Shown in pieces: positions 1 to 13,057 of a stretch of DNA of 64,000 nt. The translations under genes and the position numbers were made by a program. Numbering within the stretch: position 1 is the first letter of the stretch; each line of letters begins with the position of its first letter. The DNA comes from Astragalus membranaceus (lineage: Eukaryota > Streptophyta > Magnoliopsida > Fabales > Fabaceae), in the NCBI GenBank assembly GCA_039519185.1, contig CM076846.1, positions 154,800,406-154,864,405 of the forward strand, given 5' to 3'. The notes beneath the pieces were generated by a model. That model had not been told where the DNA came from. It did no database searches and saw nothing but the letters and a program-made list of their open reading frames with translations.

Positions 1-313
1 GGGAAGGTGTTAGCACCCCACACGTCCTCTCTACTGAGAGGGAACCTTTAATTAAATGTGTGGTTTTTAGTGTATTGACTTGAAAATACTTAATTTTGCC
101 TCTCTACTTCTCATTGAAAAAACTCTTTATGAAAATCTTTATTTATTATGAAAAAAAGGGGGAAAAGTGGTTTTTTAGAAAAAACGCTTGACGGGACATG
201 GCCCGCTCCTACGTATCTCCCGGTGCGATGGAGAACTCAAAGCTACGTAGTTCTTCTTTGTTTGGAAAACGGTTTTTGTTTTTTATCTTGTTTAATTGTG
301 AGAATTGAGCTTT

Positions 314-585
314 CATGATGATCAATTGAGTAAAGGCTCCAAGTGACCACCATTAGCACTCCATTGTTAATAATCATGCAAGCAAAGGCTTCGCAAGACT
401 ACTAACAAAGTTTTTGATTTAGTGAAAATCTTTAGGAAAATTAGGCGTACATGATGATCAATTGAGCAAAGGCTCCAAGTGATCGCCACTGGTACCTCAT
501 TGTTAATAATCATGCAAGCAAAGGCTTCGCAAGACTACTTAACAAAGTTTGATTTTGAAGAGTTTTCGCAATTGGATTGATTCTC
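314..585. repeat. 136-bp tandem duplication inside the LTR
   Basis: Two copies begin CATGATGATCAATTGAG at 314 and 450 and share CATGCAAGCAAAGGCTTCGC. The copies differ at several positions, so the duplication predates the present copy. Confidence 0.8.
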
Positions 586-859
586 GTTTAGGGAAAAGAA
601 AATCTGTTATTTTGAAAAAAAGGTTGGTGAGAAAAAGGTTTACCTAGGGGAAAGAAGTATGTTTGTATTTATTTTAATTTAGAAATTGTTTGTTTTAAAT
701 AGGGATTTTAGGACATGATCCGTAACGGTTCATTTGTAGTCCTAAAAAGCTGACTAATCCGACTGTACAGTCGACTTAATCCCCTATTTATATTTTTGAA
801 ATTTTTATAAAATAATTTGTGTATTTTAAAAAAATTAATGACGACACTAACAATTAATA

Positions 860-1040
860 AAGCGTAAAGTTAATAAATAAATAACTATACATATAAATAA
901 ATAAATGAATAAATAATAAATAATTATTTACATAGATAAATAAACAATATAAATAATAAATAAGTATGTACATAAATAAACAGTATACATAATAAATAAA
1001 TATATACAAAAATAAATAAATAAATTAAATAAATAAATGC
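860..1040. repeat. AAAT-type low-complexity tract
   Basis: About 180 bp built almost only of imperfect TAAA/AATA units. It has no coding meaning. Confidence 0.85.
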
Positions 1041-1411
1041 AAAACTAACCTCCAGCTGATCAATGCGATCAACGCCGAAACGGACCGAGCAATCTGACCA
1101 TATCAACCGCGAACCGGACTCCTATCTGGTCCGTTTTCTTCCGAAAACCACCAAGTAAAGGACCTCAATGGCCATCCCAAAAATAACTAAAGACGGGCTT
1201 TTAATCTAACGGACTGCAAAAGCTAGTCCAAAAGAATTAAAGACAGGCTTTTAATCTAATGGACTGCAAATGCTAGCCCAAAAGATCACTTACCCCATCA
1301 ATCACCCATGTCCATAGCCTTTGCATCTCCATCTCTTTTATAGCCAAAGGCTAGGTAGTTCTTGTTTCTCCCAAGCAATGTGGGACTAAAACAACATAGA
1401 AAAGCAATTTT

Positions 1412-1770
1412 CGTTTTTCTCAAACCAGCCATATTGACAATGCGATTTCGGATTCGTTAACCGTTGGATCATCGTTGTTTTTTGACACCAGGTTCATGAG
1501 ACATCCATCTTCACTTCTACCGTTCGGATCGTCGAAACGAAGTCTGAGGAGAGAGAAATTGCCTTCGCAAAAGTAGAAAAAACAACTCCCGTTTTTCTCA
1601 AACCAGCCACCGTACAAGTGCGATTCTGGATTCGTTAACTGTTGGATCATCGTTGTTTTTTGACACCAAGTTCATGAGACATCCATCTTCACTTTCACCG
1701 GTCGGATCGTCGAAATGATGTCCGAAGAGAGAGAAATCACCTTTGCAAAGTAGCTGCAGTTTTGGGTACT
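1412..1770. repeat. About 180-bp tandem duplication inside the LTR
   Basis: GTTTTTCTCAAACCAGCCA starts at about 1412 and again at about 1591. Both copies continue through GTTGGATCATCGTTG and GAGACATCCATCTTCACTT. A smaller 51-bp duplication (AGGCTTTTAATCTAA) lies just before, at about 1189-1290. Confidence 0.8.
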
Positions 1771-2043
1771 TGGTTTATTTTTGTATTTTTGTAACTTTGA
1801 CATTCTTGGGCCAAGTCATGTACATGGACATTCTCCTTTTTTTTTTGTAATAATAATCTTTTATTGCACCTCCCTTTTCTTATTTTCTTTTGTAATTTGT
1901 ATTATTTCTTATCTATTTTATTTTTTATTTTCGTTTTTTTAATTAAAGATATTGTAACAAGAAAAATAAATTAAATCTACTATGTAATTTTTGTGTTGAA
2001 AGTTAGGGTTTGGACCTAATCCGGACAAAATTGGGGTATGACA

Positions 2044-2566
2044 GCGCCTAACCTCTATTACTAGCAACTAGCAATAGCTTGATGGAGACCAAAAACCTAT
2101 CAAAAAAAAGTTGAAAATAGGAAAGAGGAAACTAAGTCTAGATGCATTATATTTTTCATTTAAATTTATTGTTGTCTAACTAAGTTTTCAGCATTCATTT
2201 TCCCAACCGATAAAATTGTTGGGTGAGGGCAAAAAACACTCATAAAGCCTCTCACCTAAATAAAAGGTCAAATCAGATTCAGCTATAAAGAAGAAAATCA
2301 ACCATATCTACCGTCATTTTAGGGCAAAAAGAGCTAATTAAATTACATAACGAATTTGGAGGGCAATTTTGTACAATCCTATTTAGCTAAAAGACAAACA
2401 AATATTTAATTTCAAAAATTCAACACACAACTTTTTAACCTCCACATGCCTGCAGCCTGCAAGTTGGCACACTTCTCTCTTACTTCGGTGAGAGGAATCA
2501 CCATGCTTTCTCTCCTTTCACTTTAATAAATTTTTGATCACTTTTCTTATATTTATTGACATGTTA

Positions 2567-2599
<33 letters not shown>

Positions 2600-2856
2600 T
2601 CTTGTTTTCTCTTCACTTTCAAATCTAATATCTATTAATTTATCTTTTGCATACTCTCCCCTACTTCTTCTTCCTCTCTTTAGTTCTCTCCCAACCGCAT
2701 CACCGCATGCAGCTCCTTCACCAAGATCAGGTGATACAATTCGAACGCCTCCCGTGTGTAACTCTCGCGCAGAAGTCATCATCTGCAACCTTGGGGCCAT
2801 TTTTGTTAAATTTGTTGTTATTCTTATTAGTGATATAGAGGAGCTATAACACCGAA
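2044..2856. other. No gene; possible remnant internal region plus CT microsatellite
   Basis: There is no convincing coding sequence. The first 20 bases look like a decayed polypurine tract. A CT microsatellite lies at 2563-2602. The short open frames around it are a by-product of the CT tract. Confidence 0.6.
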
Positions 2857-3070
2857 TGTTGTTAACAGTGATGTAGCACTGAATGTTGTAAGTGTTGTAA
2901 CAGTTAGTTAGTTAGCTTGTCAGTTGACAGTTATTTTGCTCTATTATGTTAGAGCAGTTGTTGTATAAAAAGCCTACTCGGCATTGAATGAATAACAAGA
3001 TCAGAATGTTCCCCAATCATTTTTTTCATTCCCTTTTCATTGTTCAATTACACGCTCTTGCTCCTACATT

Positions 3071-3084
3071 TGGTATCTAAGAGC
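3071..3084 (+). promoter_or_regulatory. Copia primer binding site
   Basis: TGGTATCTAAGAGC lies two bases after the LTR end (CA at 3068). It is a one-change version of TGGTATCAGAGC, complementary to the 3' end of initiator-Met tRNA, the usual Ty1/copia primer. Confidence 0.8.
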
Positions 3085-3115
3085 TAATCACGATTAAAGG
3101 TAAGAACGCTTCAAG

Positions 3116-4000
3116 ATGATGAACAATATACTGAATAACTTTCCTGGCTCCCTTCCCATGTTTGATGGGAAGAATTACGATAACTGGTACAAGCAAATGA
3201 GGATTTTTCAAGATGTATTGGAGGTCGTTTCAACCTGTTTGGAGGCACTACCGGAGAGGCCCAATGATGCACAGAGGCTGGCACACAAGGAGGCGAAGAA
3301 GAAAGACTTCAGGGAACTGTTCTTCATCAACCAGTGCGTGAGCCCATCGATTTATGAGCGAAGCTCAGATGCAGAGTCAGCAAAGGATGCGTGGGACAAC
3401 TTGCAAAGAACTTATGCAGGCGTAGATCAACTCAAGAAGGTGAGACTTCAAACTCTAAGAAGACAATACGAACTTCTTGGAATAGAGAGAAAGAGTTGTT
3501 GAATTCATCACCAAGGTATTGAATCTAACCAATCTCATGAAAAATTGTGGTGAGAAGTTAGATGATCAAACCATTGTAGAAAAGATCATGAGGAGTTTGT
3601 CTCTAAGATTTGATCATGTTGTGGTAGCCATGGAGGAAGCATGCAGGATAGGTGGTACGAAAATGAAAATTTATGAATTGCATGGTTCATTGGAGGCACA
3701 TGAACAAAGAATGAACGAGTGGACCTTAAGCAATGAGAAGGCCTCTGAATTATCCTTGCAAGCACAATAGAAGGGTAATTGGAGCAAGAATTCAAGAGGA
3801 AAGGGGAAAATGGAAGAACAAAGGTAATATATGGAAGCATTGCTAGAAGTGGTACTGGTAGCACTCGTGGCAAAGGGAAATATATGAAGACTGGCAAGAG
3901 CAATGTGAAATGTTAAAATTGTGACAAGTGGGTTTGAAATCAATGTCCTCAAAACCCAAAGAAGGAAGGCCACACTGAGGAAGATAAACAGGCACAAGGA

Positions 4001-4066
<66 letters not shown>
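3116..4066 (+). pseudogene. Copia gag (UBN2-type), broken
   Basis: The start MMNNILNNFPGSLPMFDGKN, followed by NYDNWYKQMRIFQ, is the typical copia Gag N terminus. The frame is broken at about 3502 and resumes as a second block at 3519-3770 (LMKNCGEKLDDQTIVEKIMR). The nucleocapsid zinc knuckle near 3908-3950 is damaged: a stop lies between its first two Cys residues, and a second stop has replaced the His region (reading NCDKWV, stop, NQCPQNP). It ends in a run of GAT codons (Asp) interrupted at 4066 by an LTR insertion. The poly-Asp stretch continues into pol at 7150. Gag would have formed virus-like particles in the cytoplasm. It is not functional. Confidence 0.85.
4001..4066. repeat. (GAT)22 microsatellite at an insertion junction
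   Basis: A pure 66-bp GAT run lies in the acidic tail of copia gag. It is cut by the LTR at 4067 and resumes as ATGATGATC at 7150. It expands an Asp stretch that was probably already there. Confidence 0.9.
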
Positions 4067-4067
<1 letters not shown>

Positions 4068-4400
4068 GTCGTGACCGTGATCCCGACGTAGACGGCTCAA
4101 AAATTGATAATTTTAGGAGTCGCCACCCAATTTATTTAATAGGAAAAAATTGAAAAAAACCTAACTAGGAGTTATTGGTCTGCGTATACCAGATTGAGTT
4201 CGGGAGTCGATTATGCATAGGGAAGGGCGGAAACTTAATCCCACTGCACCCCAGTACATCTGTCATAAGACAGTTACCCTAAATCTGATTGTGCAAATAC
4301 TAATAAATTACGAGTTATTTGTTTACCCAAAAATTAAGTAAAAAAAGAATTATTTAGAAATAAATAAAATAGGGACCAATTTAAGAAAATTTAATTTTGA

Positions 4401-4866
4401 CTTGACGGGGAAGCCCCGCTCCTACGTATCCTCCGGTGCAGTGAGGAACTCAAAAGTCACGTAGTTCTTCCCGAAAAAGTTTGTTGGTTGGTTGATTTTA
4501 TTTTTTTGAAGGGGTTTAAGATCACCAAGCTGTACAACTCAGGTGTCTTAAACCAGGATTTGCGAGGTTGACAAGATGTACATCTCAATCAAGCTCATTT
4601 TTTTTTAGTTTTTTGGAAAATAGGTGTTAAAGGAAAAAAAATTGATTATTTATTAGAGAAAAATTAATTTAGCTTGATGGGGAGGCCCCGCTCCTACGTA
4701 TCTCCGAAGCGGAGAATCAAAGGCTACGTAAGTCTTTAGAAAACAGTTGTTTGTTGATTGGTTTCAATTTTTTTTGAAGGGGTTTAAGATCACCAATCTG
4801 TACAACTCAGGCGTCTTAAACCAGGTTGCGGGTTTGATAAGATGTACATCTCAATCCAACCCATTT
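4401..4866 (-). repeat. Two-copy tandem repeat (about 270 bp) in the solo LTR
   Basis: Each copy holds CCCCGCTCCTACGTAT followed by GGGGTTTAAGATCACCAA and AAGATGTACATCTCAATC. The copies begin at about 4401 and 4673. Confidence 0.85.
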
Positions 4867-6910
4867 TTTTAAATTATTTTTATAGGTTTTTTTTTGAAAG
4901 AAAATTGTTTCCTTTTTTGAAAGAAGTAAATAAATAAAAAAAGAAAAAAAGGGTGTAATAGTAAAATAGGTGTGTAATTAATAAAAAGGGCTTGCATTAG
5001 GAAAAGTGGGGTGGTGTTTGCAAAAAAGGGGGTCGTATTGTAAAAATGAGGTTGCAAATAGCAACCCAACGTCACTGTTGGGTGGGTTGATCTGTGTCCC
5101 TCATTTTTTTTTAAAAAAAACCGCGGGCTTCTGGGGGGTGCGTGATGTAGAACGCAGGGTACAAGTAACAGTCTGAATAAATAAAAGGCAAAAGGACGAA
5201 AATGCCCCTGGGGTTCCATACTATAAAAGCCAAACCCTAAAAATAGCAACCCTAAATCTCCTCCTTCTTCTCAACGGCGCCACACCCCCAAAATGACCCA
5301 AACCCGATTCCTCTCCTCTCCCATGGCGCACACAACCCCAAAACAACCAAACCCGATTCCTCTCCTCTCCTCTCCAACGGCGCAACCCCACCTCCACCAC
5401 CACCAAGACCTAACTTCCCCTTCCTCTCACACGCACATACCTCCAAAAGTCAACAAACCCTACTTCCTCTCCTCCCAATGGCGCCGTTCCTTTCCTCTCC
5501 TTCCTTACGACCCAGTGAGAGGGAGAAAACACGAAGGCATGGAAGAAAAGGAAAAAGAAAATGAAACAAAGGGGAGAAAACGAAAATAGTGGTGGGATTG
5601 GTTTTGTGGCCAGCTGTTTAATGGTGGTTCACGACGGTGGAGGGAGTTTCGGTGGTGGTATTGTTGTTTTGGGGTGATTTGGTGGCCGGCCGTGAGAGAG
5701 AGATGATGGGGTAGCGACGGTGGTGCGGTGCGCTGTGGTGGTGTTTTGGGTGGTGGTGGTTGTTCACGGTGGCGCAGGGGCGGGAACGACCACTGTACGC
5801 GGTGGCCGGAGGTAACTCTCTATATTTTTTTTCCACCCCTCCTACTGATTCTGATTTGGTTGCTTTTTTGATTGGTTCTTGCATCTAAATCTAAAAAACT
5901 ACATTTGGAAAAAAACTCAAGTTTTGTTCCTATAACAACAGCAACTCTATTACTGTCCCTATCCCAACTTTTGATTTATTTACTTTTTTTTCTATTTAAT
6001 GTTCATTTTAAACTGTTTTTAACTAGTATTGTTTTAAACTAATATTATCACACGACCCATACGTTATTACTAATTTATATACATTCAGATTCAAAGATTC
6101 TACATACTAAAATAAAAAATAATGTTTCAGCATCTATTTTCCATATAGTAGTTAGGATGACCAACCTGGATCCCAAGTTTTGTTTCTGGACGCACTTTCT
6201 TTCTGCTAAAAAAACCTTACTGTTACTGCTCCTTTCTTTTCTCTGTTGTATATATTTTTTTTCGCGAATTTCTGTCTGGAATTGTTCCCCCCCTCTACTG
6301 TGTATTCCAAGCTCAATTTATAGGCAAAACTTCCTTGTTTATTGAACTGTGTGGTCAATTTTGCCTCTGCATCTCAGCTTGTATTTGTTCAAAAAAACTT
6401 CAGTCTTTGTGAATATTTGCTCATTCAACACTGTTTGTATTTCCTGCGCCTCTGATGTATGCAATTTATGTCCTAGCTTCTGCATTGTTGACCTTTGAAA
6501 AGATTCCTAACTCTTTTTTTATGTGTATTATGCAGAGAGAAAAAAGTAAAGAAAGAAGGACCTCCTATTTTAAGCTTTAGAGCTGCTGCCACAAATTGGA
6601 TTCTTCCTCTTGTCCATACTGTTGCCCTTTGTCCTCTTTTGAGCTTTGCAGATATCTCTTAAGAGCAGATGATGCAGCAGCTTCTTTGGTGAAAAGTAGA
6701 GCAAATATGATGAAAGACATACTGACCTTTAGCCTAAATTAGAAGATGCCCATTTCTTTTGTATTTTTCCATTTTTCAGTTCTGTTGTAATTTTGTCTTT
6801 TCTCTTTGTATATATTTTTTTAATTATTTGTGTAATTTTCGTTCTTCTATTATTATTATTTCTTAATTTTCGTTTTCTATTATTATTTTTTTTTAATTTT
6901 TAATGTGTAA

Positions 6911-6941
<31 letters not shown>

Positions 6942-6943
6942 TT
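6911..6943. repeat. (AAT)n microsatellite
   Basis: About eleven AAT/TAA units inside the solo LTR. Confidence 0.85.
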
Positions 6944-7149
6944 TAACTCTAAAACAGATCTTTTTATATAGTTTTTTTTTCTTAAAAAAAAGTTCTACTA
7001 ATGATAACAATATTGATAAAAAGCAAAAATCAGCAATAAGCCCAAAATGACACGCAACAATCGATTAAAATCACAAAAATGCATAAAAATGATATTTTGG
7101 AATTTTCACGAAAAAGGAAGAAAATACCGGTAAAAATTGGGGGTTCACA

Positions 7150-9268
7150 ATGATGATCAGGTATTGTTGATGGCACAAGAAGTTGATGAACATGTGCTGA
7201 TGGTGACCTTGAATAGAGATGAAGGCAAGACCAATCAATGGTATCTTGATACGGGTTGTTCAACACATATGCATGGTAAGAGAGAGTGGTTCTTGGAGTT
7301 GGATACCATAGTGAAGAGCAAAGTGAGAATTGCAGATCATAAGACTATTGCAGCAGAAGGTGCTGGCAAGATTGCAATCAAGTTGAAGGATGGAAGGCAA
7401 TCAATCATCTCAAGTGTTCTATATATGTGCCAGGTATTAAAAGCAATTTACTTAGTCTTGGTCAAATATAGGAGACTAATAATTAAGGTTCCTTTGTCAA
7501 AGGATAGAACATTTAAGATTGAAATCTAGGTCATAGAGCATAGGTGCCTTGCTGCAACACTTGATAATGAGGAATGACTATGGAACTACAAAATGGGACA
7601 ATTGAATTTCAGGGATTTGCAAGATTTGAGGAGGAAGAGCATGATATTTGGCCTGCCTCAATTATCTTCACCATATGAGATTTGTGAAGACTGTGTTGAG
7701 TCCAAACATTATAGGAGTTCCTTCAAGCAGTTTATGCAGAGTAGATCCAAGGGAAGCTTGACACCATCTACTCAAATGTGTGTGGTCCTATGCAAACATA
7801 TTCACTTGGAGGTAATAGGTATTTAATGTCTTTCATTGATGATTTCACTAGAAAGGCATGGATATACCTAATTAAATATAAGAGTGAAGTATTTGAAATG
7901 TTTCAAAGATTTAATGCTCTTGTTACAAGGCAAAGTGACAGGAAAATCAAGGTGCTCAGAACTGATGGAGGGGGAGAATTTGTCTCTGCTGAGTTCAAGA
8001 AGTATGAAGAAGGCATCTCACATGAGATCACACCACCTTACACATCTCAACACAATGGTAATAAGTTGAGAGGAAGAATAGAAGCATAATGAACATGGTG
8101 AGAAGCACGTTGAAAGGAAAGAATTTGCCTAAGTTCCTATGGGGTGAAGTTGCCGCCACTATAGTGTATCTCTTAAACAGATGTTCAACTAAGAGATTAC
8201 ACTCAATCACACCAGAAGAGGCATGTACGGGTATCAAACCTAGTGTGAATCATCTAAAAGTCTTTGGTTCTGTTTGTTTTAAACATGTACCAGATCAGTT
8301 AAGAAGAAAACTAGATGACAAGTCAGAACAGATGATTTTGGTTGGATTTCACTCAACTGGAGACTAAAAGTTGTTCAATCCAGTGACCAAGAAGGTTGTG
8401 GTAAGTAGGGATGTAATTTTTGATGAGCACAAGGAGTGGAATTGGTCAAATGGAAGAGGTAAAGGACCTGTAGATATGATTTTCAATATGAATCATGACA
8501 CTGATGTTGTAGAACTTACTGATGTTGTAGCACTAGAGGAGGCAAATGAACTGAGAAGGTCTCAAAGAGCTAGAAAACCACCTGCTAGGTTGCAGGATTA
8601 TGATCTCACTAGTGCTGTAGCACCTACCAGTGAAGACATTGTGCATTTTGCATTATACACAAAAGTTGAACCTATCAAATTTGAAGATGCAATCAAGGAT
8701 ACTAATTGGATAGATGTCGTGAAGGAAGAATTGAGATGCATAGAGAAGAATGAAACATGGAAATTGGTAAGACTGACAGTTCAAAAGAAGAGCATTAGTG
8801 TCAAATGGGTGTACAAGGTGAAAGAAAATCCACATGGAGAAGTTCTCAAATACAAAGCCAGACTTGTAGTAAGAGGATTTTAACAGGGAGTTGGCCTAGA
8901 CTATGAAGAGGTATTTGCCCTAGTGGCTAGAATGGAAACAATCAGAATTGTTGTTGCCATTGCCAGCTTGAGGCAGTGGAAGATGTATCAAATGGATGTT
9001 AAGTCAGCATTTTTAAATGGACCAATTGAGGAGGAGGTCTACGTTGGACAGCCACCTAGTTTTGAAATTCAAGGATATGAAGAAAAGGGTTACAAGCTAA
9101 GAAAGTCACACTGTGGGTTGAAAACAGAAGGATTGATAGCTTCCTATGTCAAATTGGTTTCCAAAGTTGCACAAGTGAACATGGAGTATACTTGAAGAAT
9201 GATGCTATGACTAATACGCTTATTGTTTGCCTTTATGTTGATGATCTTCTGGTTGCATTTTGCTCATG
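7150..9268 (+). pseudogene. Copia pol: protease, integrase, partial RT, broken
   Basis: Domains in order: aspartic protease with LDTGCSTHM (about 7245-7270); GAG-pre-integrase block (7590-7740); integrase core with SFIDDFTRKAWIY (about 7830) and LRTDGGGEFVS (about 7958), carrying the first two catalytic Asp; then a frameshift near 8060 where the catalytic Glu should lie, with the normal frame back at MNMVRSTLKGK (8089). Then come the chromo-like spacer (8371) and reverse transcriptase (VKWVYKVKENPHGEV at about 8800, MYQMDVKSAFLNGPI at about 8980, YVDDLLVAF near 9235). Stops occur at about 8367 and 8881. The sequence ends just after the RT catalytic box, so RNase H is missing. It is a dead polyprotein. 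Confidence 0.88.
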
Positions 9269-11264
9269 TAATTTTTAACAGTTTCAGTTGGATCTCTTTA
9301 CTTGTTTTAGGTGGTCTCTTTCATTTAAATTGTGTTAGAAAAGCTCACATTAATATAAATTTTTGTAAATTAAGGCACTAATTCACAATAAAAAATAACC
9401 ACATTGGTATAACTTTTTTAAATTAAGGGAGCAATCTAAAAAATAAGAGACTAAATGAAGGACTAAAATTGAAACTAAAAAAAATAAGATAATCAACCAA
9501 AAATATATTTTAAGAAAAGAAATAGAAGACTAACCTTTAACGTATTCACAAGACTTATTATTTTCTTAGGACTAAAGTGGGTATTCACTCATACAATAAA
9601 AGGTAGTTGAGAAAGATATCAACATATCAACATATAATGAGTAAAAACAATTTTGTATCGGTGCAAAAGATACTAGTTTCAGCTTCTTGTTGAATCAATT
9701 CTAAAACAAACAATATTGATTCTTCGAAAAAACCTAAACATATTTAGCATGATAAAATTGTTTTTGAGGTAGTAAATTTGAGTTTGGAGCTATTCAACTG
9801 GGGAAGGGATCCCCTACAGTGATATTACTGTCCAATGAGATCTCCACCATTGATTAAAAAATAAGAGAGGGAGAGAGAGAGACTTCAATACATTAAAATG
9901 TTTGGATCTGCAGCGGGATTCCCAAAATCGCAGCCAAAAACCACATCCAAAGACCAAAGTGAAGCTACGAATTGGAGCTTCAAAATTGCCGCAACATTTC
10001 CACGGCAAGTGATGCACATTTGATGATGTCAATGTGCATCCAAACACACAAAATATAAGAGAAATGTTGAATAGTTAATATTCAACACTGCACAACTTCC
10101 GATGAAACTCCCAATGGAGAGAATCCACTCTCATTCAACTCATAAGTGGTTAGCACTTTTTTTCTTTCTATAATGATGATGATTTTGTGCTTAATAAATA
10201 GAGAAAATAGACTAAAGGGGTATGGTAATAGTAAAGAAAACAATCTTAATTTTATTTTTGACTTAAAGAAAACAATCTTAATTCTTAAATGAGTAATTTT
10301 CTTAGGAGATTAAGTTTGTTTTTTGTAAAGATGCCTCACATTGAGGGAGTGTTATCATGGTTGAGGTGTACGTTTTTTGTATATGAGGCTACAGTCCAAA
10401 TGAAAATAATCCAGGTACTAATGCTGTAAGCAGCAATTGCAATTGAGACACCGACACTTCAACTATATATCCTTTATAAATAAAAAAGCTTTCAACAGTG
10501 AATAAAATGGGATAGGGGGTCAACTTATGAAGGAAAAGGGAAGGAAAAAAAGAAGTCACCAAAGCTGCCAACGACTGAACATCAATGTCTCATCTGCTTT
10601 ATTTAATTTATTGATTGAAAGTTTGAAACCCAAGAAAAGAGGCTGCTTTAACATTGATTATGCCTAATGATCGATGAAGGAAACAAACAAGAACTTCGGA
10701 TGTGTTTTTGATTATTCTTAAAAAATTAAGAAAGAACAAATTTTGTTCTTGTTAACTTTTGAAAACACAAAACTGTTTTAAAAAGGTATAGTTTAATTTT
10801 TTTTCAGCCAATATCTCTATTTTCAATAATCAATTAAAGTGATTACAAAAGCTTAGTTTAGAGATTGTCTAGGGTAAGGAAGAATTGTATTCTAAAGTAT
10901 GGAGGATGCAATACACATTGAGTGCATGTTTCAAGTTTGGATTTAGTTTTGTGATAGATAAAAGTGATTCTAGATATACAAAATTTATTTGACCTATTTG
11001 AGTGACTTAATTAAATTAGAAGCAAGAATTTAAAATTTTTGCCTCAAACGTAATTTTTATTTTGGAACTTAGTGCAACTCACTTTAATTTTACTTGAATG
11101 CATCCAAACATAACCCATGCAGTATTGGGGCGAAAGTTAGAAGGTATGCCACCTAAAGTAGGAGAACGGGTACATGTTTTTTTGTTATAACACTAATTAA
11201 GGTTTTTGACTTTTGGTAGCCGCTCTGGGATATCCCACGACTTATGCTCTTTGGAGAAACGGTG
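9269..11264. other. AT-rich intergenic sequence, no gene seen
   Basis: About 2 kb with only short random frames, no RNA gene and no clear element ends. A GA-rich tract lies near 9864-9882. Confidence 0.6.
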
Positions 11265-11269
11265 CCCAC

Positions 11270-11844
11270 CGTGAGAACAATTTGTTGGTGGGAATAATGC
11301 CGCAACCAAGAAAAACAATCAGACATAGAATATCACTAGTAAAAATAATTGTGAATGACAAGTAAAATAAATAACAAGGAGATGGTAAATTCATCGTTGC
11401 TCAAAACTCCAAGGCGTACATGACACTAAGCTTTAGGTTTGATTCGCCCCCCACCAATCACTCTAGATTGGATGCAATAAGATGACCAGCGAATCCCCTT
11501 TAGGATGGGAATAAATGGCAACCATTATGTACTGTTGGTGTATAGGAATAAATGAAACGATGTGTTTCTTTGATGGTTGGGCCTTGTGTCTGGCCAACTT
11601 GCGGCCGCAAGTTTGATCCCACTCGATGCCATTTTGCACCCTTTTATTTTCATTTTAGCACGTTAATTAAAATAACGCACCAAAATAAAAACTACCGTCC
11701 ACGAGGTTTGAACTTGGATCCTTAAACTCATATGGATTGAATCCAACCACAAAGCCAAACATACCTTTGTGTGTAACATACAAAGTCACATGTTTTTAAC
11801 CAATTGCAATCTTCCAATCATATATTTTGGAAATCACTCCCACA
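11270..11844 (+). repeat. 5' LTR of non-autonomous element
   Basis: 575 bp, from CGTGAGAACAATTTGTTGG to AAATCACTCCCACA. Compared with the 3' LTR it lacks about 250 bp (after TTTAGGAT, about 11507) and has about 110 extra bp (about 11588-11700). Confidence 0.8.
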
Positions 11845-13057
11845 ATCCCCCACCATTTTCAAAATATCTAAATCCATTATTCCGAAAATATCATGGTTTT
11901 AAATAATGGTATCTTACAATTTGAACCACTACTTAGTAAGTTAAGTCTTCACTCATCCCCGAATAGATTGGTAGACAAGCTTTGAACCAATTATTCTTTA
12001 GAACAAGTGTGCATAACTCACACATGAAATCTCGGTACCATTGATCGAATTATAAAAATGACACTTTTGTTTAGGCCTTGTGTCCGGTATCCTTTTCAAG
12101 AGAATTTAAGAGTCAAGCCCTTGAACTATATGAAGCGGCCCCACTTCATTCTCTTATAGGTAGACTATATCAGAAATGCACCCATAATTATGCATCTCAG
12201 CAAATATATGCTATATATCCATTAAGAGGAAAACCTCATCCTACCACTTTATTCTTATGGTCCAAGTACTTTACCCCTTGGGATGTATCTATTGTTGAGT
12301 ACTTCAATACTCTTATAGTGTACTTTATCCATTGAACTCAAGACTTGATGTTGCTCAAGCGTGAGTTGGGTTTCCACTATTGGTGATCAATTAGATATTG
12401 GTTTGTATCACATCCCCAATGATGTCTTCAACATCATATTATTGTCAACTCTTTCGTCAAAGAATTGCAAACTTTATTCCAACTTTGATAAACTTTGAAT
12501 TTTCATTCACGCACATAGCTATGTCTTTATATATTCTTGATAGTTTAAACAAACTATCACCATGACACTTTTGTCATTCATTCTGTCATATACACAAACT
12601 TTATGTCCTTCTTCCTTTGCTATTAAATATTTAATAACCACTTCAATTTGAAGTTCCACGTCCACTTGAATACATTAAAGAAACCATACATTCAATGCAT
12701 TAAATATATAAAGCAACAACAACCATGATCATAAAGATCTGTCATAATCAACCTTTAATTTCATAAGGTGGGTTCAAACATGTAAGTCATATACTCCACA
12801 TAAAATTAAATCAAACACTTTAGAATTTATTTCTGTTTAGTGAAAAGGACCATTTCCATATTAGTTATCACAGAACTAATACATGTATCATAACTTCTAA
12901 GTGTCAAATTCTAGTTCCATGTATATTCATGTTTTAGGGTAAAACAAAATAATACTCACAATATAAAATAAACAATGAACCAAAATCATTAATATTTTAT
13001 ATCAATTTCCTCAATGAACATTTGTCAACTTACAATAATTTAAAACATACCCATATT

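Larger units (their letters stand above)
1..2043 (-). mobile_element. Ogre/TAT-like LTR, partial (left end outside window)
   Basis: Read on the minus strand this sequence starts TGTCATACCCC at 2043, the typical start of legume Ogre/TAT-type LTRs, and runs out of the window at base 1. It carries the shared block near 184-255 (GCTCCTACGTATCTCC) and the block near 1-50 (GTGTTAGCACCCCACACG), both also seen in the other large LTRs here. The bases after 2043 (GCGCCTAACCTCTATTA) look like a decayed polypurine tract (GCTGCCCCTCTCTATT in the sister element at 31645). It is therefore probably the 3' LTR of a minus-strand element whose internal part lies to the right. Only the right boundary is visible. 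No gene is present. Confidence 0.75.
4067..7149 (-). mobile_element. Solo LTR, Ogre/TAT-like, 3,083 bp
   Basis: The sequence runs from TGTCGTGACC (4067) to GGGTTCACA (7149), so it has TG...CA ends. It is flanked by ATGAT at 4062-4066 and again at 7150-7154. The TSD is supportive but sits in a GAT repeat, so chance matching is possible. Read on the minus strand it starts TGTGAACCCCC and ends GGTCACGACA. It carries two copies of the shared LTR motif (4401 and 4673). No gag, pol, primer site or polypurine tract is present, so it is a solo LTR left by recombination. The short frames at 5221-5600 are not genes. Confidence 0.8.
2857..9268 (+). mobile_element. Ty1/copia retrotransposon, truncated and split
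   Basis: Order: LTR-like sequence ending CTCCTACA at 3068, primer binding site TGGTATCTAAGAGC at 3071-3084 (initiator-Met type), gag, protease, integrase, and reverse transcriptase as far as the YVDD box near 9235. The element then stops; RNase H and the 3' LTR are missing. A 3.1 kb LTR (4067-7149) splits gag from pol. Many stops and frameshifts make it inactive. The exact 5' LTR start is uncertain (TG at 2857 or at about 2884). Confidence 0.85.

Noticed and set aside
5293..5589. 98-residue plus-strand frame (Pro/Ser/His-rich).
   Set aside because: It is inside the solo LTR at 4067-7149, is of low complexity, and has no relative in the other LTRs.
12078..12335. 85-residue open frame as a small gene.
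   Set aside because: It lies inside a non-autonomous LTR element, with no recognisable motif or gene context.
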